Below are positions 1 to 5,594 of a stretch of DNA of 6,927 nucleotides, one piece after another. This DNA is from an uncultured Eubacteriales bacterium (GTDB taxonomy: Bacteria > Bacillota > Clostridia > Oscillospirales > Acutalibacteraceae): assembly GCA_900316925.1 (NCBI GenBank), contig ONEU01000221.1:1-6927 (forward strand), read 5' to 3'. Made by a program: the position numbers and the translations under genes. Each line of letters begins with the position of its first letter. Position 1 is the first letter of the stretch. The notes beneath the pieces were generated by a model. It had not been told where the DNA came from. It searched no databases and saw only the letters and a list, made by a program, of their open reading frames with translations.

Positions 1-1
1 C

Positions 2-499
2 GTGGGCAAATCGTCGCTCATCAACAAGCTGCTCAACCGCAAGGCAATGGCAAAGGTCAGCGCCAAGCCCGGAAAAACCGCTACCATCAATTTTTTCACC
101 CTGCAGGAAGCCTATCTGGTGGATCTGCCGGGCTATGGCTATGCAAAGGTTTCACAGTCGGAGAAAAAGCGCTGGGCCGAGCTGGTAGAGGGCTATTTTG
201 CCCAGGAGCGGAACATTACCCTGGTTGTACAGATTTGTGATATGCGCCACCCGCCCACAGCCGATGATATGACCATGATCGACTTTCTCTATCGGGGCGG
301 TTACCCCTTCATCATTGCCCTGACCAAGATGGATAAGCTGAAAAAGACACAGCAGCAGCTCCGTCTGGAAGCATTGAAGGAAGAGCTTGCCGACTATCCC
401 GATGTCATCACGGTGCCGTGTTCCTCGGAGAACGGCGCCGGTATGGAAGAGATCCGCAGTCTCATTGAAGAGAGCGTAGCATCCCTCGAAGAAGAATAA
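2..499 (+). CDS. engB: Ribosome biogenesis GTPase EngB (YsxC/YihA), 5'-truncated by window edge
   Basis: This is a TRAFAC-class GTPase that, in the EngB/YsxC family, acts in the cytoplasm in late assembly of the 50S ribosomal subunit. The visible 165 residues carry the G-motifs in order: the second half of the P-loop (VGKSS, residues 1-5), the switch I region with GKT at 24-26, G3 DLPGYGYA at 41-48 (the typical EngB form of DxxG), G4 TKMD at 108-111 and G5 SSE at 141-143. The family is normally about 195-200 residues, so roughly 30 N-terminal residues, including the first half of the P-loop, lie before the window. The first visible codon is GTG, but it encodes the P-loop valine and is not the start. 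The gene ends in TAA and is followed 4 bases later by a terminator hairpin, so it is the last gene of its transcript. In many Firmicutes it follows lon or clpX, which cannot be seen here. Confidence 0.95.
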   Translation: MGKSSLINKLLNRKAMAKVSAKPGKTATINFFTLQEAYLVDLPGYGYAKVSQSEKKRWAELVEGYFAQERNITLVVQICDMRHPPTADDMTMIDFLYRGGYPFIIALTKMDKLKKTQQQLRLEALKEELADYPDVITVPCSSENGAGMEEIRSLIEESVASLEEE

Positions 500-501
500 C
501 A

Positions 502-1851
502 TCAAGAGCTGCCGCATGACGAATGCCGCAGCTCTTTTCTGTTCACCTGTCCCGACAGCAGGATGAGCGCTGCAAGATTCGGCAGAGCCATCAGTCCGTT
601 GAAGGTATCCGACAACTCCCATACCAGCGACAGACTGCTCACACAGCCAACATACACCATCCCCGCATAGAGCAGCCGGTATACCCCCAGAAACCTGCCG
701 TTTGTCAGATACTCCACGCTCTTCTCACCGTAATACGACCAGGAAACGAGTGTCGCAAAGGCAAACAGCACAATGGAAACCGACAGGAATCCGCCTCCGA
801 GGTGTCCGAGCACCGCCTCAAAGGAAAACGTGCTGAGTGCAATGCCATCCAAGCCGGTACTGTCAGCACCGGTTGTCAGGATACACAGCGCCATCAGCGT
901 ACAGAGAACGATCGTATCCACAAAAACCTGAAAGAAGCCCCACATCCCCTGTTCATAGGGATCATCCGTTCCGGCAGCGGAATGAACGATGGGGGAGCTG
1001 CCCAAACCTGCTTCGTTGGAAAAAACGCCTCGTGAGATTCCGTACTTGATCGCCTGTGACATCCTATAGCCGATGACACCGCCGGCAGCCGACTGCCACG
1101 CAAAGGCTTCCCGGAAGATTCGCCCCAGCGCTTCCGGAACAGCGGGTGCCTTTACCGTGAGCACGATTACCACAGCGGCGGTATAGACAACCGCCATAAA
1201 CGGGACAAGTTTTTCCGTCAGACGGGAGATTCTGCCGATCCCGCCGCAGATCATCACCCCCACCAGAACAGCAAGCAGAATCCCCGTGAGGTGACGGTTC
1301 ACGCCGAAGCTGTTTTCAAGTGCTCCCGCCACAGAATTAGCCTGCGTCATATTTCCCATGCCAAAGGCCGCCAGCGTACAGAACAGCGCAAACAGCACTG
1401 CCAGCCATTTGCATTGCAGTCCGTGTTCAATGTAATACATCGGCCCGCCCACAAACCGTCCCTGCCGCTTCACCCGGTATTTCACCCCAAGGATATTTTC
1501 GGCAAAAACCGTCGCCATACCGAAAAAAGCAGCCACCCACATCCAGAAGACTGCACCGGCTCCCCCCAGCGCAATGGCGTTTGCCACCCCGACGATATTT
1601 CCCGTACCGATAGACCCTGCCAACGCTGTTGCCATGGCCTGAAAAGGGGAGATCGTCTGACGGGGATCATTCTGTTTCTTCGTCCCCAAAAACGACAGGG
1701 CTGTTTTCTTCCACCATACCCGAAAACCCGTCAGCTGAAAAAAACGAAGCTTGATACTGTAAAAAACACCGACTCCCACCAGGAGCACCAGCATGAAAGG
1801 TCCCCAGACCAGTTGATTGACCGCCCCGTTAATTTGTTCCAGCCACTTCAT
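502..1851 (-). CDS. AGCS-family sodium:alanine/glycine symporter
   Basis: This is an integral membrane carrier of the alanine/glycine:cation symporter family (AlsT/AgcS/DagA type), expected to import a small neutral amino acid with Na+. The 449 residues are mostly hydrophobic and fit about eleven membrane segments. Family hallmarks include RFFQL near residues 36-40, ATALAGSIGTGNIVGVANAI at 74-93, GGAGAVFWMW at 96-105, a GGPMYYIE-type segment at 135-142, SRGVFSNEAGLGSSP at 273-287 and SWSYYGEKSVEYL at 370-382. I chose the ATG at 1851 because AGGGG lies 7 bases upstream. A GTG 17 codons further out (1902) has no such site and would add a charged, non-conserved tail. The gene is monocistronic and convergent with engB; its last codons form the engB terminator hairpin and give an unusual RHSSCGSS tail. 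The exact substrate (alanine, glycine or glutamine) cannot be told from sequence. Confidence 0.95.
   Translation of the reverse strand: MKWLEQINGAVNQLVWGPFMLVLLVGVGVFYSIKLRFFQLTGFRVWWKKTALSFLGTKKQNDPRQTISPFQAMATALAGSIGTGNIVGVANAIALGGAGAVFWMWVAAFFGMATVFAENILGVKYRVKRQGRFVGGPMYYIEHGLQCKWLAVLFALFCTLAAFGMGNMTQANSVAGALENSFGVNRHLTGILLAVLVGVMICGGIGRISRLTEKLVPFMAVVYTAAVVIVLTVKAPAVPEALGRIFREAFAWQSAAGGVIGYRMSQAIKYGISRGVFSNEAGLGSSPIVHSAAGTDDPYEQGMWGFFQVFVDTIVLCTLMALCILTTGADSTGLDGIALSTFSFEAVLGHLGGGFLSVSIVLFAFATLVSWSYYGEKSVEYLTNGRFLGVYRLLYAGMVYVGCVSSLSLVWELSDTFNGLMALPNLAALILLSGQVNRKELRHSSCGSS
504..538 (+). terminator. Intrinsic terminator of engB, inside the end of the convergent gene
   Basis: The arms AAGAGCTGC (504-512) and GCAGCTCTT (528-536) pair perfectly. 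After one C/C mismatch, GCAT (514-517) pairs with ATGC (523-526) around the loop GACGA. A short T run (535-538, then CT) follows on the + strand, right after the engB stop. On the - strand the hairpin is not followed by a good T tract, so it mainly serves engB. It overlaps the stop codon and last eleven or so codons of the convergent symporter. Confidence 0.8.
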
Positions 1852-1858
1852 TCCCGAA

Positions 1859-1865
1859 CCCCTTT
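1859..1865 (-). promoter_or_regulatory. Ribosome binding site that sets the symporter start
   Basis: On the - strand the sequence reads AAAGGGG, then 7 bases, then ATG (1851). It supports the ATG start over the in-frame GTG at 1902. Confidence 0.7.
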
Positions 1866-1898
1866 TTTTCAAGTCTTGTTTATCTATATGCAATAAGC

Positions 1899-1920
1899 GC
1901 ACAGGATAGAAGGCCTGTGC
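1899..1920. repeat. 7-bp perfect inverted repeat upstream of the symporter
   Basis: GCACAGG (1899-1905) and CCTGTGC (1914-1920) are perfect inverse complements around 8 bases. They lie about 50-70 bases upstream of the chosen symporter start. No T run follows on either strand, so this is not a terminator. It could be an operator or a leader hairpin. I could not find a convincing -35/-10 pair next to it. Confidence 0.45.
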
Positions 1921-2102
1921 ACCCGTTGATCGAGTGACCGTACCATGTTTTTACAATGAAACAGCCGGCAAGCATGACTACGCAGCGTGTAGCTCTGCAC
2001 GGAAATCAGTTTTGAATAATACTTGCCTGAACGTCCATGATGAGAAGTTAGTGCTTACCAATTGCTGCAAGTCTTATTCCGCAGCGAATTTTAGAAAGGG
2101 GT

Positions 2103-2143
2103 CCGGGGAAAACCTTTTTTCGCCAAAAAAAGGTTTTCCCTGG
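2103..2143. repeat. Large intergenic inverted repeat (possible dispersed repeat or bidirectional terminator)
   Basis: The arm at 2106-2120 (GGGAAAACCTTTTTT) and the arm at 2126-2140 are perfect 15-bp inverse complements around CGCCA. With one G-T pair the stem extends to CC/GG, giving 18 bp (2103-2120 with 2126-2143). It is preceded by GAAAGGGGTC. The A/T tracts lie inside the stem rather than after it, unlike an ordinary terminator. The layout resembles the REP/MITE-like palindromes dispersed between genes in clostridial genomes, but a single copy in the window cannot show dispersal. Confidence 0.7.
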
Positions 2144-2175
2144 TAACTGGCAGGTCAAAATGGATTTCCACAGGA

Positions 2176-2190
2176 GCGGCAGCTTGCCGC
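2176..2190. repeat. Short GC hairpin abutting the ispF -35 box
   Basis: GCGGCA (2176-2181) and TGCCGC (2185-2190) pair around GCT. The repeat ends exactly where the ispF -35 hexamer begins, so it could be a regulator site or a chance palindrome. No T tract follows. Confidence 0.35.
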
Positions 2191-2219
2191 TTGCATCGTG
2201 GACAGATTTCTGGTATAGT
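2191..2219 (+). promoter_or_regulatory. Sigma-A type promoter of ispF
   Basis: TTGCAT (2191-2196) and TATAGT (2214-2219) are separated by exactly 17 bases, and a TG one base before the -10 (2211-2212) gives an extended -10 form. The expected start of transcription is near 2226, only about 13 bases before the ispF ATG. Confidence 0.75.
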
Positions 2220-2238
2220 GATGGAAGAGGTGATTGCT

Positions 2239-2718
2239 ATGAAAATACGAGTCGGACACGGATATGATGTCCACCGGCTGACAGAGAACCGCAGGCTCAT
2301 TCTGGGCGGCGTGACCATTCCCTACGAGAAGGGACTCGACGGACATTCCGATGCCGATGTGCTGACCCACGCTATTATTGATGCCTTGTTCGGGGCAGCC
2401 GCCCTGGGAGATATCGGGACACACTTTCCCGACACCGATCCTGCCTATCAAGGCGCAGACAGTCTTCGTTTGCTGCAAGCTGCCAGGGATGAGCTCCTGC
2501 ACAACGGCTACACCGTCTCAAACCTTGACGCCACCGTGATTGCACAGAAGCCAAAGCTCAAGCCCTATATTGAAGAAATGCGGCAGAAGATTGCCGCGAT
2601 CCTGGAGATTGATTCGGACTGTGTGAGCATCAAGGCCACCACGGAAGAACATCTTGGGTTCACCGGCCGTCTGGAAGGCATTTCTGCCCATTGTGTCGCA
2701 CTGATCTGTAAAGAGTAG
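2239..2718 (+). CDS. ispF: 2-C-methyl-D-erythritol 2,4-cyclodiphosphate synthase (IspF)
   Basis: IspF is a cytoplasmic homotrimer of the MEP isoprenoid pathway. It converts 4-diphosphocytidyl-methylerythritol 2-phosphate to the cyclodiphosphate with release of CMP. The 159-residue length is normal for the family. The N-terminal GHGYDVHRL holds the metal ligands Asp10 and His12, and His44 is the third. HSDAD at 36-40 matches the substrate-contacting HSD loop, FPDTDP follows, and KATTEEHLGFTGRLEG near the C-terminus is the CMP-binding family signature (here TEE where many have TTE). I chose the ATG at 2239 because AAGAGGTG precedes it by 6 bases and the conserved KIRVGHGYDVH begins at residue 2. 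An in-frame ATG at 2221 lies at or before the predicted transcription start. The usual partner ispD is not adjacent. The gene has its own promoter and converges on upp. Confidence 0.97.
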   Translation: MKIRVGHGYDVHRLTENRRLILGGVTIPYEKGLDGHSDADVLTHAIIDALFGAAALGDIGTHFPDTDPAYQGADSLRLLQAARDELLHNGYTVSNLDATVIAQKPKLKPYIEEMRQKIAAILEIDSDCVSIKATTEEHLGFTGRLEGISAHCVALICKE

Positions 2719-2735
2719 GTACCGCCCGCAAACAA

Positions 2736-2782
2736 CAGAATCCCCATCCGTCTGAGCATACTTTGACGGATGGGGATTTCTG
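2736..2782. terminator. Shared terminator hairpin between convergent ispF and upp
   Basis: AATCCCCATCCGTC (2739-2752) and GACGGATGGGGATT (2765-2778) form a perfect 14-bp stem with a 12-base loop. CAG/CTG pairing (2736-2738 with 2780-2782) continues past a bulged T. The hairpin begins 17 bases after the ispF stop and 6 bases after the upp stop. The T-rich tails are modest in both directions (ATTTCTG on +, ATTCTGTTGTTTG on -), so I read it as one terminator serving both genes. Confidence 0.8.
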
Positions 2783-2788
2783 ATGTCA

Positions 2789-3412
2789 TCATTTTGTTCC
2801 GAAAATACGGTCACCGGCATCACCAAGACCGGGACAGATATAGGCATTCTCATTCAGACAGCGGTCAAGGGCACCCACATAAAGGGTCACATCCGGATGT
2901 GTCTTCGTAAAGGCTGCCACGCCCTCGGGCGCTGCAATGATACACATACATTTTATGTTCTGACAGCCGGACTTTTTGATCTCGTTCACCGCATCGATCA
3001 GCGAACCGCCGGTTGCCAGCATGGGATCAACAACAATCGCAAGCCGTTCTTCCATAAAGGGCGGCAGCTTACAGTAATACGCATGGGGGGTATGCGTTTC
3101 TTCGTCCCGGTACATTCCGATATGCCCCACCTTCGCATTCGGCAGCAGTGCAAGCAGTCCGCCGACCATCCCCAGACCGGCCCTCAGAATGGGAATGACA
3201 GCAGGCTTTCTGCCGTCCAGTACCGGCTGGATCGTATCTTCAATGGGGGTTTTGATCTCTACTTGATGGGTTTTAAGGTCTGCCAGGGCTTCATAGCCCA
3301 TCAGCATGGCAATCTCCTCCACCAGCTTGCGGAAATCACTCGTTCCCGTTCTTTCATCTCGCAGCATCGTGATCTTATGCAGGATCAGCGGATGCTTCAT
3401 ATACACTACCAT
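2789..3412 (-). CDS. upp: Uracil phosphoribosyltransferase (Upp)
   Basis: Upp is the cytoplasmic pyrimidine-salvage enzyme that makes UMP from uracil and PRPP. The 207 residues match the usual 208-209. Visible family features are the N-terminal HPLILHKITMLRDERTG (7-23), ILRAGL (75-80), the PRPP-binding loop VVDPMLATGGS (127-137) and the C-terminal uracil-binding tail GLGDAGDRIFGTK (195-207). I chose the ATG at 3412 because AAAGGAG lies 8 bases upstream on the - strand and the family begins only a few residues before HPLI. The frame stays open to 3484, but that extension has no homology-like content. upp follows galU on the same strand but is separated from it by a terminator, and it seems to have its own promoter, partly inside that terminator. 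It converges on ispF. About 65 bases of leader contain only a weak hairpin (GTCAC/GTGAC at 3444-3448 and 3467-3471). I could not identify a PyrR site there. Confidence 0.97.
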   Translation of the reverse strand: MVVYMKHPLILHKITMLRDERTGTSDFRKLVEEIAMLMGYEALADLKTHQVEIKTPIEDTIQPVLDGRKPAVIPILRAGLGMVGGLLALLPNAKVGHIGMYRDEETHTPHAYYCKLPPFMEERLAIVVDPMLATGGSLIDAVNEIKKSGCQNIKCMCIIAAPEGVAAFTKTHPDVTLYVGALDRCLNENAYICPGLGDAGDRIFGTK

Positions 3413-3484
3413 GGTTATCGCTCCTTTTCTGTTTTGGTATCTCGTCACAGACCGCTTCTTCAGGCCGTGACTGCGGTGTTCCAC

Positions 3485-3512
3485 AGGATATAAAAAGCCG
3501 GAGCATCGTCAA
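3485..3512 (-). promoter_or_regulatory. Candidate sigma-A promoter of upp, overlapping the galU terminator
   Basis: Read on the - strand, TTGACG (3512-3507) lies 16 bases before TATCCT (3490-3485). The -35 is 5/6 and the -10 is 4/6 of consensus. The -35 covers part of the loop and inner stem of the galU terminator. It predicts a leader of about 65 bases. The -10 is weak, so the call is tentative. Confidence 0.4.
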
Positions 3513-3526
3513 TCGGTGCCCCGGCT
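3491..3526 (-). terminator. Intrinsic terminator of galU
   Basis: On the - strand, AGCCGG ... CCGGCT (3526-3521 with 3501-3496) form a 6-bp stem. It continues after one mismatch with GCACCG/CGATGC-type pairing (one G-T pair) around a 5-base loop. It is followed by TTTTTA (3496-3491). It starts 15 bases after the galU stop. Confidence 0.8.
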
Positions 3527-3540
3527 ATCATCAGCATGGA

Positions 3541-4413
3541 TCAGAGTGTGGGAATCAGGTTTTTCAGGTACGCACGGAAGCTGTCTCCGAGCACGGGATT
3601 CTGCAGGGCAATCTCTACCGTGGCTTCCAGAATACCGAGCTTGTCGCCCATATCATAACGCTTGCCGGTGAAATCAACGCCGGTCATACCAACCGTCCGT
3701 GCCAGTGTCTGCATAGCGTCAGTAAGCTGAATCTCTCCGCCTGCACCGGGCTTTGTCTGATCGAGGACATCAAAGATATCGGGGGTCAGAACGCATCTGC
3801 CCAGAATGGAATACAGCGACAGAACCTCTTCCTTTGTCTTGGGCTTCTCCACCATGTCGGTGCAGCTGAAAATATTATCCTCCAACTGTTCAACCTTCAG
3901 GGAACTGTACTTGGAGATAGCCTCCTCGGGAACTGCCTTGATACCTACCACAGCCTTGCCGTATTTCTCATAGGCTCTGATGAGCTGACCGCAGGCAGGA
4001 TCTTCGCCGATGATCACATCGTCGCCGTAGAGAACGGCAAACGGCTCGTTTCCGACAAAGGAACGTGCACAATTCACAGCATGGCCAAGACCCTTCGTTT
4101 CCTTTTGTCTGACAAAGTAGATATTTGCCAGCTTTGAGATCGCCACCACCTGCTCATACACATCCTGCTTGCCGCTGGCGAGCAGTCTTTCCTCGAGTTC
4201 GGGGCTTCTGTCGAAGTGATCTTCAATAACACCCTTACCTCTGTTGGTAATGATCAGAATATCGGTAATGCCGGAGTTAACAGCCTCTTCGACAATGTAC
4301 TGGATAGCAGGCTTGTCAACGATGGTCAGCATTTCCTTGGGCATGGATTTGGTAGCGGGAAGGACTCTTGTGCCGAGGCCGGCAGCAGGGATGACAGCTT
4401 TGGTTACTTTCAT
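3541..4413 (-). CDS. galU: UTP--glucose-1-phosphate uridylyltransferase (GalU)
   Basis: GalU joins UTP and glucose-1-phosphate to UDP-glucose, the glucosyl donor for surface polysaccharides, glycolipids and galactose metabolism. The 290-residue length is typical. The nucleotidyltransferase signature AAGLGTRVLPATKSMPKEM spans 10-28 with the GLGTR loop at 12-16 and Lys26. KGLGHAV is at 107-113, GDD (metal/sugar site) at 130-132, MVEKPK at 187-192, GGEIQLTDA at 225-233 and RYDMGDKLG at 252-260 (family RYDxGxKLG). I chose the ATG at 4413 because GGAGGA lies a few bases upstream and the conserved KVTKAVIPAAG follows at once. An ATG at 4428 is part of the ribosome binding site itself. It lies 25 bases behind the stop of the zinc-ribbon membrane protein gene with no terminator between, so the two are probably cotranscribed. 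A strong terminator follows it. Confidence 0.97.
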   Translation of the reverse strand: MKVTKAVIPAAGLGTRVLPATKSMPKEMLTIVDKPAIQYIVEEAVNSGITDILIITNRGKGVIEDHFDRSPELEERLLASGKQDVYEQVVAISKLANIYFVRQKETKGLGHAVNCARSFVGNEPFAVLYGDDVIIGEDPACGQLIRAYEKYGKAVVGIKAVPEEAISKYSSLKVEQLEDNIFSCTDMVEKPKTKEEVLSLYSILGRCVLTPDIFDVLDQTKPGAGGEIQLTDAMQTLARTVGMTGVDFTGKRYDMGDKLGILEATVEIALQNPVLGDSFRAYLKNLIPTL

Positions 4414-4438
4414 GGGAATCTCCTCCATTTATAATTTT

Positions 4439-5452
4439 TTATGCAAACAGGGATGTAATATACAGAATGACATAGCAGGCAAAGAATGTCCATGCAATAG
4501 CGGTATTCACGCCGCCGGCTTCGGAAATGGCTTTCATGGTGTCACCATCCGCACAGCGTTGTTTTGCCAGCTTCGTTTTCCTGATGCAGAATTGATAATA
4601 CCCGCGGTTGGCGGTCAACCCGGAAAACAGGCAGATGCCGAACCGGAAGGCATACAAGAGATACGGCAGCAGGATCAGCATGGAACCACCAAAGGAATAA
4701 TGATCGTAAGCCCAGCTCAGGTAGTTACCGATCATCGGGTGAGACAGGTTGGTTTGCGCAAAAGCTGCATTTGCCTCCCGATACAGCGGCAGGGAGACTG
4801 CCGATACCAGAAAAATAGAGGAAAGCTCAACGATCAGGTAAAGAAGGGCAATAATTGCACCCTTGAGATACTGTTTCCGATAGAGGAACCAGGCTCCGGT
4901 AAAAAAGAAAGCGGCAAAATTGATCTTGCTTTTATTCATTTTCTTGATCCTGGCAAACAGCGGGATATAGTACTGGGTATTGGCATTGACATATTTGGAG
5001 AGCTCAGCGGCTGTCACGCCGTCAAAATCCTCGTTCTTGGCAACACCGCCCATGGGATCGATCAGAAACGAAAAGGGTCCTGCCGGAATCTTCCCCTCAA
5101 AATCCTCCCGGGTATCCTGATCCTCCGATTCATCGTCTGTGTCGTCCCGGATATGCTTGGAAACAGACTGCGAAAGAAAGCTGCCGCAATTCTTACAGAC
5201 AATGGCATTTTCCGCATTCATGGTGCCGCAGCTAAAGCATTTGACGGTTTCCTCGTTATCAGCGGTAGGATCGTCATCGTAGACCTCGTGCCAGCTTTTT
5301 TTGCTCTGATGAAGATCCGTAAACAGACACTTTCCCTTTTCCTGATAGCAGCCTCTGTGATAGGGTGCACCGCACTTGGGGCACACGACCACATCATCAC
5401 CTTCGTGGAAGTTTTGCGAGCATACCGGACAGGTCTTCCCCAGATAATCCAT
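4439..5452 (-). CDS. Prok-RING / zinc-ribbon membrane protein with DUF2628-like domain
   Basis: The biochemical function is unknown. The 337 residues fall into clear parts. Residues 8-48 form a RING-like finger: C8-x2-C11, C24-x2-C27, H32-x2-C35, with C42 and H48 as further possible ligands; CPKCGAPYHRGC at 24-35 is typical of the Prok-RING family. Residues 72-89 are a second zinc ribbon, C72-x2-C75-x10-C86-x2-C89. A Asp/Glu-rich linker covers 103-119. A segment at about 143-168 (FDGVTAAELSKYV, then YYIPLFARI) precedes KINFAAFFFTGAWFLYRKQYLKG at 176-198, which matches the DUF2628 type, and there are roughly four hydrophobic segments to the C-terminus. I infer zinc fingers in the cytoplasm anchored to the membrane. 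The ATG at 5452 has AGGGGG 7 bases upstream. It is the first gene of a probable operon with galU and has its own sigma-A promoter. The domain names come from recalled family patterns. Confidence 0.85.
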   Translation of the reverse strand: MDYLGKTCPVCSQNFHEGDDVVVCPKCGAPYHRGCYQEKGKCLFTDLHQSKKSWHEVYDDDPTADNEETVKCFSCGTMNAENAIVCKNCGSFLSQSVSKHIRDDTDDESEDQDTREDFEGKIPAGPFSFLIDPMGGVAKNEDFDGVTAAELSKYVNANTQYYIPLFARIKKMNKSKINFAAFFFTGAWFLYRKQYLKGAIIALLYLIVELSSIFLVSAVSLPLYREANAAFAQTNLSHPMIGNYLSWAYDHYSFGGSMLILLPYLLYAFRFGICLFSGLTANRGYYQFCIRKTKLAKQRCADGDTMKAISEAGGVNTAIAWTFFACYVILYITSLFA

Positions 5453-5480
5453 TCCTCAACCCCCTTTTTCTATTCAGAAT

Positions 5481-5501
5481 TCTCCGAAGCGGCTTCAGAG
5501 A
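5481..5501 (-). other. Small hairpin in the leader of the zinc-ribbon gene
   Basis: TCTC-C-GAAG (5481-5489) pairs with CTTC-A-GAGA (5493-5501) around CGG with one mismatch. It lies between the predicted transcription start (about 5523) and the ribosome binding site of the - strand gene. No T tract follows, so it is a weak leader structure of unknown meaning. Confidence 0.3.
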
Positions 5502-5529
5502 AGGATGGCATATTCATGCTATTATCACT

Positions 5530-5558
5530 ATTATACAACATTCTTGACGAATTAGCAA
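5530..5558 (-). promoter_or_regulatory. Sigma-A promoter of the zinc-ribbon protein-galU operon
   Basis: On the - strand, TTGCTA (5558-5553) and a consensus TATAAT (5535-5530) are spaced exactly 17 bases. Transcription should start near 5523, giving a leader of about 70 bases before the ATG at 5452. Confidence 0.75.
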
Positions 5559-5594
5559 GGATAAATCAAACGGTTTTCATTTTTTGTGTTTTGT

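Larger units (their letters stand above)
1903..2190. other. Gene-free, hairpin-rich intergenic block between the divergent symporter and ispF genes
   Basis: I see no supportable gene here. The longest open frame (1934-2146, about 70 codons) has no ribosome binding site, an improbable composition, and runs straight through the inverted repeat at 2103-2143. The block contains a 6-bp hairpin around 1979-1993 (CTACGC/GTGTAG with one G-T pair), a hairpin of AATT+GCTGC (2060-2068) against GCAGC-G-AATT (2081-2090), the large inverted repeat at 2103-2143, and GCGGCA/TGCCGC at 2176-2190. I looked for a glycine riboswitch on the symporter side, since these often control AGCS genes, and did not see the GGAGAG-type core. 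Confidence 0.6.

Noticed and set aside
152..622. - strand frame over engB
   Set aside because: It is antisense to engB, which has all its G-motifs; no independent evidence supports it.
523..1896. Several + strand open frames (523-1035, 837-1049, 1291-1896)
   Set aside because: They are antisense shadows of the AGCS symporter. Their translations are rich in His, Arg and Gln, as expected from the complement of hydrophobic codons.
1852..1902. Longer symporter with a GTG start at 1902
   Set aside because: The ATG at 1851 has a well-placed AGGGG, and the extra 17 residues would be encoded partly by that ribosome binding site and by the 1899-1920 palindrome.
1852..2100. Glycine riboswitch upstream of the AGCS symporter
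   Set aside because: Such riboswitches often control this family, but I could not find the conserved GGAGAG-type core or tandem aptamer layout on the - strand.
1934..2146. 70-codon + strand frame in the intergenic block
   Set aside because: It has no ribosome binding site, no family resemblance, and it reads through both arms of the 2103-2143 inverted repeat.
3413..3480. PyrR-binding attenuator in the upp leader
   Set aside because: Only a weak 5-bp hairpin with poorly pairing interior is present; no PyrR-type conserved loop or attached terminator could be recognised.
2783..3493. Open frame of 236 codons on the + strand
   Set aside because: It is antisense to the whole of upp, which is certain from its PRPP loop and C-terminal tail.
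5544..5565. Sigma-A promoter for cotJ from TTGACG and GATAAA
   Set aside because: The hexamers are only 10 bases apart, far below the 16-18 needed, and no TATAAT-like box lies at 17.
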